Source: Monosiga brevicollis MX1
Lineage: Eukaryota; Opisthokonta; Choanoflagellata; Craspedida; Salpingoecidae
DNA length: 64,000 nucleotides
Reading direction: 5' to 3'
NCBI RefSeq assembly: GCF_000002865.3
Contig: NW_001865065.1
Coordinates: 472,181-536,180, forward strand
Shown here: in pieces, positions 35,088 to 48,000 of the stretch
How the letters are laid out: each line of letters starts with the position of its first letter
Numbering within the stretch: position 1 is the first letter of the stretch
Notes under the pieces: generated by a model
Told to the model about the DNA's origin: nothing
The model's database searches: none
The model's input: only the letters and a program-made list of their open reading frames with translations
Program-made: the position numbers and the translations under genes

Positions 35088-38000
35088 ATGGGTTCCAAAC
35101 ACGATGAGGACGAGCTCCTGTTCGAAGCTTCGCAGAGCTATCGGGAGGCCATGGGTCGCAGTGGTGCTGAGAAGCCAGCGGACTCTGCGTCACAGTCTGA
35201 GCCTGGAGCTGCATCCGCTCCGAGCGCCGAGCCATCACCATATGATGTCAGCAGCTTTTTTCAGCGCGTGACCTTCTCGTATGTTTCACCTCTTCTGCAG
35301 ATTGGAGCCAAGCGGGAGCTGGCCTTTGATGACTTACCTGCGGTGGGTATGCGCCAGCCTCAATGGCCGTGCGTTTTCTTCATGACTTTGTCGCCTCCAT
35401 CCTCCCTGCCCCACGCCCACCTTCGACTCAGCTTGACCCCTCCTGCCGGCAACACAAGCCTCATCAGCGAATATCATAAACAACGGGCCCTAGCACCGTG
35501 CTCCATTTCAGTCTGCAGCCAATCTCATCGCATTTTATCGCTCTCACCGTCTAGCTGGCTAAGCGGGATGCTTCCGAGCGCATTGTGAAGGGTTTACTAC
35601 ACCACTGGCGCCAGCTCCAGGCCGAGACAGGTCATCCAACCCTCCTGCGCGCTGCAGCTCGCTTCTACCGCAAGGAGATCTGGTGGGGGGTCTGGTACAC
35701 TCTGTGCGAGAGCGCTTTTGCTCTGATTCAGCCAGTACTCGTATTCTGGTTTGTGCAATGGCTTGAAGGGAACACCGATTACGGCAACGACTACGGCTGG
35801 GGCATTGTAATTGCCCTGGCTACGGCCAGCTTTATGCAAGCCATCACCCATCACCTGCTTTACTTTGAAACTATGCGCCTGGGTTGGAATATGCGCATTG
35901 GCATGACCGGGCTCGTGCATCATCATCTCCTCCAGCTCAAGCTCTCTGACATTCCAAAGTTTGGCCTTGGTGCCGTGACCAACCTCATTAGCACTGACGT
36001 GCTGCGTTTCGATCAAGCCGCCACCTCCATGCACTTTGGCTGGTCTGCCCCCATCGAAGTCGTCGTTGTCTGTGTTCTTGTCATTACTGAGGTTTGCTAA
36101 CTTCCGTGCGTTTCTCCTCGGCGCGACCCTGCACATCTCTTGACCGCGCAGGTTCACAGCCATGCTCGTGTGTCCCTGCATAGGTGGGCTGGGGTGCTGG
36201 CTTCGCCGGCATTGGCGTGGTTCTATTAGCCATGGCCGTTTTGACGTTCTTCTCCAAGCGATTTGCCACCCGCCGTCGTAAAACTGCGGCCTTTACGGAC
36301 GAACGCGTCAAGAGCACACAGGTTCGCTGAACCATCTCTTGCTGATCTTGTCTTTGTCGATCTTGAGTGTATAATATTTTTTTTTTTTTAAATTTTCATT
36401 TTATTTGATACTCTGCCTCTGTGCCGCTATTTCTGCCCTTGGTAGGAGGTGTTGAACGGCATTGGCACGGTCAAGGCATATACCTGGGAGCAAGCGTTTG
36501 GCGAACGAATCAACGGTCTTCGCAAGTTGGAGGCACGTTCAATTCTCAAGGCGCAGCGCATGAAAGCTATCAACTCCACCATGTACTTTGCCACTCCCAT
36601 CATCGCGTCTCTGGTCACCTTTTCCGTATACAACGCGCAAGGTCGCACTTTCAGTGTAGCCCAGGTACCCTTTGACGAATGTTCTCCTCCTCCTCTGGCA
36701 GTCAAAAACCAAAGGTTGTATGGCGAGATATTGCCATATACCCTCTGACTTACTCCGTGGCCGTTCTAGGTGCTCTTCATCGTTGCCCTTTTTCAAGCCC
36801 TGCGCCTTTCCGTCGGCAAGCGATTTACAAGGCACGGCAATTGTGTTTGTCAAGGATAGAAAGAACCTTTTTTCTTCCAAAACCATGATACGTGTGTGAA
36901 TGTGCACTTGACTCATAGCCCACTGCCTTTTGCGCTCGGATATGCCAACAGATTCATGGAATCCGTTCCGGAGTGCTTCGTTGCACTTCGTCGCATTGAG
37001 CAGTTTCTGGCCGTGGGGGACAATACAGCTCCTGTCGACATGACTGCGTCTGCATCACCGCCGCAGAGTGCTGTTCCAGCCGATGAGGCAACTGAAACTA
37101 CTGATCTGTCTGCAGCAGGCACGGCCTTTGACTTTCGTGATGCCAAACTTGGTCACGGTCCATCTGACAATCCGACCTTTGTGCTGGAGATTGGCAACCT
37201 GCAAGTCCGTGCGAGCGAACTGGTTGGCATTGCCGGCCGTGTCGGAGAGGGTAAAACCACCTTCCTTGAAGGCATACTCGGCGAGGTTCACTGCATTGCT
37301 GGCTCCATTCATCATTGCGGTCATCAACTGGCCTACGCGGGCCAATCCCCCTGGATCTTTGCGGGCTCGCTGCGCGACAATATCCTCTTTGACACGCCAT
37401 TTGAAGCAGCGCGGTATGCATCGGTGCTTGAAGCATGTGCCCTTGTTGCAGATATTGCGGCTCTCCCCAATGGTGAGGACACGGAGATTGGCGAGAAGGG
37501 CGTCAACCTGAGCGGTGGCCAAAAGGCTCGTGTGGCTCTGGCTCGGGCCTGCTACTCGCAGGCCCCAGTGGTGTTGCTAGACGACCCCCTGTCGGCCGTG
37601 GATGCACACGTGGCCGAACATCTTTTTGCACAAGCTATTGCCACCTTCTTGCAGGGCCGCACTGTGTTGCTTGTAACCCACCACCCACACTTTGTGGCTC
37701 GCTGCGACCGTGCCCTCTTGATCGAGGATCACACCGTCCGCGAGGTACCGGTTGCCGACTTTGCCAACGTGGCCTCCACCCTTACTGTCACATCGGGCTT
37801 GTTGGCCAACATCAAGGCAAGCCCGCCTGCCGACCCCGGCACGCCGAGTGATGATACAAGCATCAGCTCGGATGAAGGCGAGGCTGGTCAGAGCGCGGCA
37901 ATCGCCACGGCAAAGAGCACCACCAACACGGCAGCTGGTGCCGACAAGTCAAAAAGTCCCCACCAGCTCGTGTTGGCGGAGGACCGCAAGTCTGGCGACG

Positions 38001-40604
38001 TTGGTTCGGGCACCTACTGGGTTGGTTGACTGGTCCTGGCATCGTGTTTTCATCTATATTTCCAAGCTTCTCACTTTCCACCTTGCACGCCATGACTCTC
38101 CTCACCTTTGCAGGCATATATGAAAGCCGGTGGCCTCCTGCTCGTGTTGCCGTCCCTCATGGGTTTTCTGTTCATGCAAGGCGGCCTCATGGTGTCGGAT
38201 TGGTGGTTGCAGCGCTGGGCTCAGCAATCGGCCGAGGACCAAGACCGTGACAGCAACCTGCACATTTACTTGGGCCTCTCCTTGGGAACCACTGCTCTCG
38301 CCCTGTGCAACGGCATGCTCTTTTTCTCCGCCATCAATCGGGCCAACAGTTCTCTTCACGAGCAGGCGCTGGCACGCGTCATCGGCTGCCCCATGCATTT
38401 CTTCACCGCCAACCCGTTGGGTCGCATCATCAATCGCTTTGCCAGTGACTTGGGCCAGGTCGACGAGCTGCTACCAATCATTGTTTACGATACCCTCATG
38501 TTGGCGGCACAGGCCTTTGGCTCCATCGTGGTCGTGTGCATTGCCTTGCCATGGCTCATCATTGGCGTTCCATTTGTGGTCTGGTATCTTGCTCATGTTC
38601 GAGCGTACGTAACCAAGAGCCTGCGTGCCCTCAAGCGTTTAGAAGGCGTGACCAAGTCACCCGTTTATGCCATGTTCTCTGCCAACCTGGCTGGCCTCAA
38701 CTACATTCGCAGGTGCGTCTTTCATGTCCGATACTCCGATCAATCTCCTGCAACTATGCTCCACCCTTACCCTTCTCTTTCTTGAGATGGCGCGCTCAAC
38801 CCCCACTGTGCACGCCTGTGCTTATCAATATAGTTTCCGTGCACATGAAGGCTGTGAGGAGCGTTACCTGGCACGCTTAGATGAGACGGCCGCCTGCTGG
38901 TTTTGGTGGCTATTGGGGAACCGATACATTGGTTTTCGCTTGGACATGCTTAGCACCTGCGTCGTCACAGCCACAGCCATTGTGGGTATCCTCTTGCGTG
39001 ACACGGTTGACCCTGGCCTCCTGGGTCTGGCTTTAGTCTATGCTGTGGCCCTTTCCGGTCTATTTCAGTTTATGGTCAGTTGGCCCCATGTGATGCTCGC
39101 CCATCGCCCACTGCTGCAAGACTCTGCCATTCCCTCTCCGACCCTCTTTTGAACGATCTGGAGCAGCGCACAGGTGGCTAACACAGTCGTGCTCTTGTTC
39201 TCTTTGCTATCTCGTGGTCAGGTCCGCCTGTCGGCTCAAGTGGAGACTTACATGACTTCAGTGGAACGCATTCTGCACTACGCACGACATTTGACAACCG
39301 AGTCGGACGAGGAGGCTGTTGCAGCTCAGGGCCGCGCCCTGCCAGACGTCGGCCCGGCTTGGCCAGACGCGGGCATGCTGGAGCTTCATGACCTGAGCGT
39401 GCGATACCGCGACGACCTGCCAGACGTTTTACACAGCCTCTCATTGACAATGGAGCCTGGCTCCAAAATCGGGGTGATGGGGCGTACGGGCTCTGGTAAA
39501 TCGTCACTGATTCAAGTACGTATTGTGACTATGTAACATGATTTCTGTTTCTGATGATGTATGTGGTCTATTTGCGTTTTTGCTCATCCTGCTGACATAT
39601 CTCACATCACCCCGACAGGCGCTGCTGCGACTGAACGTCATCTCCAAGGGATCGATCATCATTGATGGATTGGATACTCAAAATGTTCCCCTCTCGGTAC
39701 ACACTCGCATATAGCCCGTGTGCCTGTGCCTTGCTGTTTGGGTTGCGTGATGTGCTCCAATGGTGCTCAAGCAGTGTCAACGATCCATTCCGGGTTGCGC
39801 TGCTCACTGCCTGTTTTGACATCTCCTTGCCATGCTTGTACTTAGCGCCTGCGCCAAGGCTTTGCATTCATTCCACAAACCCCCGATCTCTTTGCGGGCT
39901 CGGTGCGCTTCAATTTGGACCCCAAGGGTGCCTTCTCAGAGCATGAATGCGCTGATGTATTGAAACAAGCGCACCTTGGGAACCTCACTTTGGATAGCCA
40001 GGTTGGTATCCTCACTTGCGAATCCGCCCGTCGAGTGTGCAAATTCCAACCAAGGAATTTAAAAAATGCAATCCCCCCGCCATTAGGTGGATCATCAAGG
40101 GCAAAATTTGTCAACAGGGCAGCGCCAACTCCTGAGCCTCGCGCGCGCCATGCTACATCGCCGCCGTATCGTCATCCTTGATGAAGCCTCGGCGAACATT
40201 GATTACGACACCGACGAGCTGATTCAGCGGTCAGTATCCGCTTTGCAAACAACTCTGCGTCTTTGCCCCTCTTTTCCTTAATCCTCGACGCCCTCTCTCG
40301 TGTGCCATGCCTTCCCTGCGATTGCTCATCTATTCGGTCAACCATGCAGCTACTTGCGTGAGTCAGACTATTTCAAAGGTTGCACCATCATAGTCATTGC
40401 GCATCGTCTCAAGACAATTGAGGATGCCGATACCATCATTTGCCTCAAGGGTGGTAGGTTTGCGTGCTCCGCACCCATGTTTGAACGGGGAATCGCCAAG
40501 CCCCCGCTCTTGTTTCACATTGTTTTGATGAACACTTAGGGCATTTGGAGCGTTTGGAGCAACACAAGTCAGGATCAAGTCAAGAGCCAGGAGTCAGCCA
40601 GTAG
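35088..40604 (+). CDS. ABC transporter, subfamily C (MRP-type full transporter)
   Basis: An ATP-driven exporter with two membrane domains and two nucleotide-binding domains; family substrates are organic anions and glutathione conjugates. The start [15 protein letters not shown] (35088) precedes TMD1 ([20 protein letters not shown], then helices to about 36770). NBD1 (36950-37800) has Walker [10 protein letters not shown], signature [12 protein letters not shown] and Walker [13 protein letters not shown], in which the catalytic Glu is Asp, typical of ABCC NBD1. A charged linker follows, then TMD2 (38114-39240, with [20 protein letters not shown]). NBD2 (39380-40470) has Walker [10 protein letters not shown], signature [12 protein letters not shown] and Walker [13 protein letters not shown] with Glu present. 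The tail ends GVSQ at TAG 40602-40604. There are more than ten exons. No TMD0 is seen. It converges on the giant receptor gene, 351 bp away. Confidence 0.9.
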
Positions 40605-40955
40605 AAAGAGTGAACCAGCCGAGAGGGCTGACGTGATTCAGATTCAGAAAACACGCAGGATGCACCATCATCTTTCCTTCACGAGGGCAAAGGCGTGGTA
40701 GACTTTTGGGCTAGCGATGAGCAATAGAGGTTGTTTGGAGAGTCAAAACTCGATTGATACAGTATCACCCATGGTATTCTGTTCGACACAACACATGTCT
40801 CTTCAAGCAGTCAATAACATGGGAATCTAAACTGGGAGTCAACTCGAAGCGAGCGAGTCACACGACGCATGCGTCAGACGAGAAAAGAAAAGAAGTACAC
40901 ACAGGAACACGGACAAGTGCAAGCGTCGCGCGAGAAAGTCAAAAGGGGAAAGCGG
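40605..40955. other. Intergenic region between convergent genes
   Basis: These 351 bp separate the stop codons of the ABC transporter (+) and the giant receptor (-). It should hold both 3' untranslated regions; no specific terminator or poly(A) element is assigned. Confidence 0.55.
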
Positions 40956-42002
40956 TTATACTGTTGTCTCATCATTAGGTATAGAATCGGTCAGATCGGC
41001 GCTCGTTTCGAGCACCACACGTCGACCAGAGGGTCGCAGAGTTGGTTGAGGGGGCCCAAAAGCCGGGCGAGAAACGGCCACAGGACGCGGCGGCATAGGG
41101 CCGCGCAAGAGTGGCGTGGGTCGATCTCCAAATAGTGGCCGAGGCCGCCCTGGAACCGGACGGCCTTGCATGTAGGGCAAGGAAGGCAGGCTGGTCGGCA
41201 AAGGTGCTCGGGGCAAGGAGGTCATGCGCACCGATGGGCGAGCCGTGGATGGCTCGAGTCGTGGAGCGGGCCACGCGCGAACTGGTGGGGCCAGCCTTGG
41301 CATGGTCTGCGGTGGCCGAGTCGTCGATAGCACTTGACCAGTTTCCATGTCGGTGGCATTCGAGTTGGAAAAGCTGACCTGGCGATGAACTTTTTTGTCA
41401 CCTTTTGCAATTTTCTTCTTGGCTTCCGTCGGAGCGGCTGCATCCACGACAGTTTCCTGCATCTCTGGTGTGGCTGCAAAGTCATCCAAAGCTGCACTGG
41501 CAGGACCGGCCGAGGGTACCTCTGACTCAAACGTAAACGCAGTTTCGGAGTGAACCGGCGCGGCAACAGGCACTGACTGATTCAATTCCAATTCATCGTC
41601 GAGATTGGTGGTCACAGATTGTGGCGTCTGAACACGACCTTGGTCTGACGTGCGAGTCTTAGAGGCAAGGTCGAGGGAGGGCATCAACTCGAGCGCACCC
41701 GATTCCATTTCCAACACATGGGCCTCTTTGAGCTCTTCATCGTTCGTTTCCACTGTGACTGTCGATGACGCCACGCTGATGCGCGCCGAATGCAGGCTGG
41801 CTAAACGCGACTTGTCTGTCATGGGATAAGTTTCCGGGGCCACTGAGGAGCTGCGCCGCCAAGGTGCCTTTTCCTTGGATCGTCCGGCGACCTTCTCGGC
41901 TGTCGTAGTGCCAGCACGCCGACTGCACTTGTAGAGCAAAAGAAGCAGCAAGGCAAGGACAAGTGCCGCGCCAATCGCAACGCCAATCCACATACCGGCT
42001 CG
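40956..42002 (-). other. Transmembrane helix, cytoplasmic tail and PDZ ligand of the giant receptor
   Basis: A single helix, MWIGVAIGAALVLALLLLLL, is followed by a basic stop-transfer YKCSRR. The tail of about 320 residues is first Ser/Thr/acidic, then rich in PxxP (RPVPGRPRPLF, RGPMPPRPV), and ends NDETTV with TAA at 40956-40958. The last four residues fit a class I PDZ ligand. Confidence 0.88.
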
Positions 42003-45000
42003 CTCAGCATCGGCCTGCTGCGTGCTGGAAGCAACGTCCGTCCCATTCACAAAGCTAACAGCCCGCACCGTGTAGCGCGTATAGTCGTAGGCAATGCCAT
42101 CCGTGCCACCCAGAGCCAATATTGACTCGGTCACGGCGTTGGCATCCTGCACGGCGCTGCGATACAGTCCAAATTGCAAGGTAATCTCGCCCCGGCCCGT
42201 ATTGTTTGTCTGCACCACCTGTCGATCAATGGCAACGACGGTGACATTCACAATGGCTTCTGCGACCACGCCCAAAAGGCTCACCAAGTCCGCATGAGCA
42301 GCGCACGCAAACGGCGCCAACCAGGCTGCGCGGTCGTCGTAGTAATTGCGAAAGAAGCGAATGTGAAACAAATCCGTGCCCGCACGAGGCGCAGAGGGTA
42401 GGGTTTCCTGACAGCCCGGTGCCTGTGTGCCAGCGTCCGGCGAACCATCCGCATAAAAGCCCGCGACTATCACATTGAGACGGCTGCAGCGGCACTCGAC
42501 AACGTCAGTGCCGTCCATAATTCGCTCCGCGTAAAAAACACATCCTTCCGCGTTCCAAGTATGCGTGCTGGCTTCGTACACACGGCACTCGAAGCGCGCA
42601 TCCTCGACCGCTCGGCGGCGATCAGGCGTGGCAAAGTGCACGTAGTTGGGCACTTGCACTGGTAAGAACACCTGGACGGGCGGTTGGAAGCTTGAGCTTT
42701 GTACAGTTGTGCCTACGCGCTGATCGATCAGGCGCGCCTCATGCACGACCGTGGCCAGTTGTGTCGAAACGTCATCAAGGTCCGCTGTGGTGACATCGCC
42801 GGCGAATGCCACAGAGGCCACGCACACGCCGCGGCAAGGGGGCCAGCTGCTATGATCACCACATGCCCACGCATCAAACCTCGCGGCAAAGGCCGCTGCG
42901 TAATGCACCTTGGTTGACCATGAGCCCAAGGACGTAGTGGTCGTCGGTGTTCCCATGGCCGTGTCACCATCCGTGACGGCAGCATGGATGGCCACGACGC
43001 TGTTTTGGTACGTGTATGCGGCGCTGTATGGCGTCTGTTGCGCACACTTCACCCGAGCCAGGGCATCGGCAAGTAAATGAAGTCGGCTGCGATAGCGTCG
43101 CTGGGGAGCTGTGAAGACGCTGAAATTGATGAGCCGTGAAAAAGTGCTCACGGCTACCTCGAGCTGAATGGGGTCGAGAGCGGTGGCTGGATCTGCGCTG
43201 GCGGTGATTGTCTCACGACGCTGTCGCTGTGCTGGTGTGCCCTGAGCCGTCGTGGGCAAGGCACGAATGCCGCTTGCCACAACAAGCTCGGCCTCGCCCA
43301 GCAGGTGACCCACCGTATACAATACCAAGTCGGCCCAAGTTTGCTGGGCAGCAAAGCTTGCGCGCGGTAAGGCCGCTTCGCACAAGAGCAGCGCCCCGAG
43401 GGCCACATGCCCCGTGGCGCCATCCCACAGGACTACGTCCTCAACCAACACCGCCGCAAACAGATCGATGGCATTGTCTATGTAGCGACGCTGCTCCGCT
43501 TCCGTAAGGTTCACGATCCGAGTAGCATGAGTGCCAAAAACAGCCAGTACCAGTGTAGCCACGTCGGCTAGCGCTCGCGACCAGTCACCCCGTCGGCGCG
43601 AGTCTTCGGCTTGCATGAGATGTGTCTGCAGCGTGGCTACGTCCGGGGTGTGATGAGATGGAGCCACTCGGGCCTGCACGACACGGCGCACTGCATTGCC
43701 TCGTGCGCTGCTGGCTTCTAAAATCACGGGTAGACTGTGATTTGTGCCCCAGCCAAGCGGCAGCAGCCGCTGAATGTTTGCCAGCGCCATGAACGTTGAT
43801 AGCCAGCGCACGGCGCCATCAGCACCCTGATAGCCAAAGCGGTATAAGACGGCCTCTGTGTTAGTTGCGAACCCTTGCGCTTGAAGTTCAAACGATGTCT
43901 CCGCCTCGGTACCATGACTCGCAATTGTCAATTGGCCCGGAATGACGCTCCGCGTTGTTTCAAAGTTGAGCTGAGCCGCTCCCGCAATCGCAGATGCTGT
44001 AGTGGCGGTCACCGTCAACGTATAGCGCTCTCCCTCCTGCAGCACCCGCATATCTAAATCGATTTCGACGAGGAGACCAGAAGCAGTGCTGCTGCTTGTG
44101 GTCAAAGCCTCTTCGTTCAACGGCAAAGTCGGACTTACCAATGCCGCATGCTCTGCAGACAAAGTCTGCACCTCTCCCCCAGAGGCCTGCAGCGTGGCCT
44201 CGAGTGTCACCAGGCTAGTGCTACTTTGTACTGCTACTGCAACTCGCAAAGCGTGCTCGCGGCGCAGCAATAGGGTCCCATCGTTGTGATAGCGCTTGTG
44301 TCCCTGCCTGGGCTCGGCGCTGACAAAGCTCACTCGAGGCACCTCCACCCCGCTCGGTGCCTCAACAATGGTAAAGTGCGCTGTGGCATGCGCCCGCCGT
44401 GCACCATGGATGTAAAAGCCCACAAACTCATATGTGCCCGCCCAGAACAGACTGGCCGGCAGCTCAATGTGGACTTGACTGGCAAGCAGCAAGGCAGTAC
44501 CATTACGATGCGTGCAAGCCAAACCCGCACGGGTCAAGCAGGTCCATGAAAAACGCGTGGACAGGGCATCGCGGGCCTGTGGAACCAGTGCGTCTTCGAT
44601 GGCTGCCACGGACAAAACCACCACCCCGTCGTGGGCAATGGTCCGGTTCGGTTGCAAAAGAACCACGCGAGGATTCGGCGCCACGACCTGGACTTGATGA
44701 CGAACAATCCCAAGTGAAGTGCCGTTGGCTGTCAAAGTGAGTTGCGCGGTGGTCACGCCGGGTGTCAAAGAGGCTGCAGGAACGGTCAGCATGCTCCCTG
44801 CACCAGACCAGATCACGTTGGAACTGCTTGAAGTGCTGTTCTGCAATGAAGAACCGACCGCTGAGCTCGATCGAATCGACCATGTGAAAGACCAGATCAA
44901 AGAGACTGAAAAATCAAGGCAAGTTGTTGCAGAGTCTTCCAAGCGGGCAAAGAGTCGCAGGTCCTCTGAGCTCACGACCTGGGCTGGGCCGTGCACTGAG

Positions 45001-48000
45001 ACCAAGGGAACGGCAAACGGCACGCGAGTAACAGTGTGGAAGGCAGCCGCACTATCCACACCCAAGAAATTGCGCACTACCAAAGCAAAAGTATACGTGG
45101 CGTTGACCGCCAGCAGAGAAGCTGGGACATGCACGACAGCATCCGAGGCATCACTGAGCCAGTCTTCCAGTTCCGACGTATCAAACCCGTCCACGCTGCT
45201 CACTGACCAGCGCGCGGCCATTGGCCGCAGGGTCAGGCCGGAGCTTAGAGAAGCAGCGTCCAACGTCAAGGTACCCTCACAACTCGAAAGCTGGTCTGGC
45301 CCGCGGATGTACACAACGGGTGCTGCGGGACTTGTCGGGGCTTCGACGGTGAGCCTGGCCAGCAGTGGCAGAGAGTACAATTCATCGGGGGCTGAGACTA
45401 TGGTGCCCGTCAACACGAGCTCGTCGCCCGGTTCAACGGTGGCATTTGGACCCAGGGTCAGGCGAAACTCTGTGCTGTGAGTCTGGCGGCACTCGAGCAA
45501 ATTCAATCGGGGTGTTGCTGTACCCACGGGGGTATCGGGGCGCTGCAGCAATAAGCTAGAAGAGCATTCCTCCGGGCGCAATTGGATGGCAGCTGCAAAG
45601 TGGATGACAAGCTCTGCCCCAGTCTCAGTGATGATGGCACGAGTGGGTAGCGGAGCCTCACGCCACAAGCGAATGGTTCCCTTGGTTGGTAGAAACAACG
45701 AGTCGCTCACCCGCACAAACAGGGCTGCGTCATGACTGTGGGACCAATGACGCCATATATCAGGTGAGCATGACAGCGAGGGCCCCGGCTCTAGGCGAGC
45801 GGGGCCAACCACGACATCCGATTCTTGGGTCGACCAGGCGTAGTCCTTTGATAGGCCCAAAATGACGTCAATCTCGTGGCTCGTGGCCATGCTGCACGGC
45901 TGACGGTTGAGCGTGCTATCAAAGACGATCTCCACTTGAGCTCCGACATGGAGCAACGATTGGTTGCTGAGATTGGGAGTGGCAGCGTTGATATTTACCG
46001 TCATCACGCGTGCGTTACGAGCTTGGAGGAGTTGCAGCAGTTCAGCTTCCGTGCTCAGCGATAATCCAACTGGAGCGGTCTGGACAACAACGCGCAAGCG
46101 ATCGGCCCAGTTTAAAGCATCACACCGCCCGCTAAAAGTCGTCCACAAACCTTCTAAAACGCCAAGCGCCCCATTCCGATTTGACCCTCCAGTTCGCACC
46201 GCAATACAATATAAATCTTCTTGAGCAGGCAGGCCGTGTTGGCTGGGCAAGGGCGCCAAGCCCACGGCAGTGGATTGGTTTGTAGACAGGGTGATGTTAG
46301 TTGGATCGGGCTGGGGAATGTTAGCAAGCCAAACATCTAGGTCCACGGCCGTGTTGTAGACGTCGCCAGAGTCGGGGGCGCGCAGAGAGGCGGGTGTGTC
46401 AAGCACCACCAAATGGGCCTGGCCCACCAAGTCACCAGTGGCCAATTCCAAAGCCACAGCATAGGTTCCGTGCGCCAATGCGGGCAACATACAGGTGACC
46501 AGAGGATGTCCCAGGTCAGCTGACGCTATTGTGGCTCGACTCACAAGCGCTCCCGCACTGGTGGATACCCGACATAGTGCAGACGCTTCCAGAGATGCCA
46601 AGCCAGTGCCATTCACGTGGACAGCACGGCTCACGCCGGCGGGCACGACAGCAGGCAAGAGCCCAGTAACGGACCGGCAAGCGGTCAGATTGAAGGCGCG
46701 GCCTGTGTGACCTCCGACACACGTACCACAACCATCAAGCACCGCGTTACCAAGGCAATCACCATGGCAGTCGAACCAGGCTTCACCACACACAACGTGC
46801 CCCTGATTCTGACACGTGGAATCCCAGGTCCGAGTGCCAAAGCACTTGCCTGCACAATCCTTGGCGCCGTTCACGGCAGCACCAGTCATTCCACCGGTAC
46901 AAAGGCCACAATCATCGATCACTGGGACCGCAGAACGCCAAGGCGGATCATTGCAGACAACCCAGCAGCAAAAATGAGCAGCGATGAGGGAGATGAGGCA
47001 ACTAGTCAAGATCAAGCAGTGAGCAAACAAGACACACACGAGAAAGGGACCCACCTGCAGAACCAAAACAAACTCCATCGCAATCTTGTGCAAGATTGGG
47101 CTGTGTCACATTGGCTGTTCCCCCAAAGCATTCACCGCAGTCGTCCAATTCTGTCCAAGAAACACACGAACACATGAGAAAGGCGGTGAGCGGAGTGCAG
47201 ACCATGTTTGAAAATTCAACAGCAGAGAGAGGCAAGCGGACTGCTCCTAATACTTACCAGCTAGGCCGAAACAGATTCCGGCGCAATCCTCGTCGGCATT
47301 GGACCCCGCACAGACGCCACAGTTGTCCACGCGCGCCGATGAGTTGACCATAAAATCGCAGCCAACGCAGTCAGAGGCGCCGCCACAAACGCCACAAGCG
47401 TCAAGTTTGGCATTGGAACCGTTGAGACCATCGCAACCCATGCAAGCGACGCCATTGCCCCCGCAAACACCGCAAGCATCAACACGCTGCATGGAGCCAG
47501 CCCGGCCGTCGCAACCAAGCCGCAGGACTGAGACCCTCGCCTCGAAAGCAGACAAGGACGGACGAACGATGGCCAACTCCACGTTGCGCTGCCCCACGCG
47601 CCCCAAAGAACGATCCCAGGCTGCAAAATGAAGCTCAGGAGCCTCGGCAAGGGGCCACCACGCCATGGGGTGCGCTCGATAGGCAATCTCCGCTTCGGCG
47701 CCAAGTAGAAGCACGGTCGGCGCAAAATGGCTACCGTTGCCAACCACAAGCCACGGGCTGGTGGGCGAAAGCCGATACACCCATCGACCGGCACAAGCAC
47801 TTTCAAGTTTGCACCCTACGGCCCGCGTGATAGCCAAACCCACAGAGTCACCGTCGACGTCCATCGCACCGGAAAAGGCCAGCAAGTCTCCGGCCCTGGT
47901 GATGGGCGTCGCTTCGGTCCAGTCGTATGGCAACGCCGTCAGATTCCAGGGGCCAGCAAGTGCCAGAACCGGGCGGTCAGGCTGTGGCTCGACCCACTGT

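Noticed and set aside
37100-37800. Missing catalytic Glu in ABC NBD1 (Walker B ends in Asp) as evidence of decay
   Set aside because: This asymmetry is normal for ABCC-type transporters, whose NBD1 is degenerate while NBD2 hydrolyses ATP.
44719-45480. Plus-strand frames of 200-430 codons within the giant receptor (also at 50292-51293 and 53919-55217)
   Set aside because: These are shadows of GC-rich repeat exons on the opposite strand. They show the antisense of cadherin and Calx-beta periodicity and no independent motifs.
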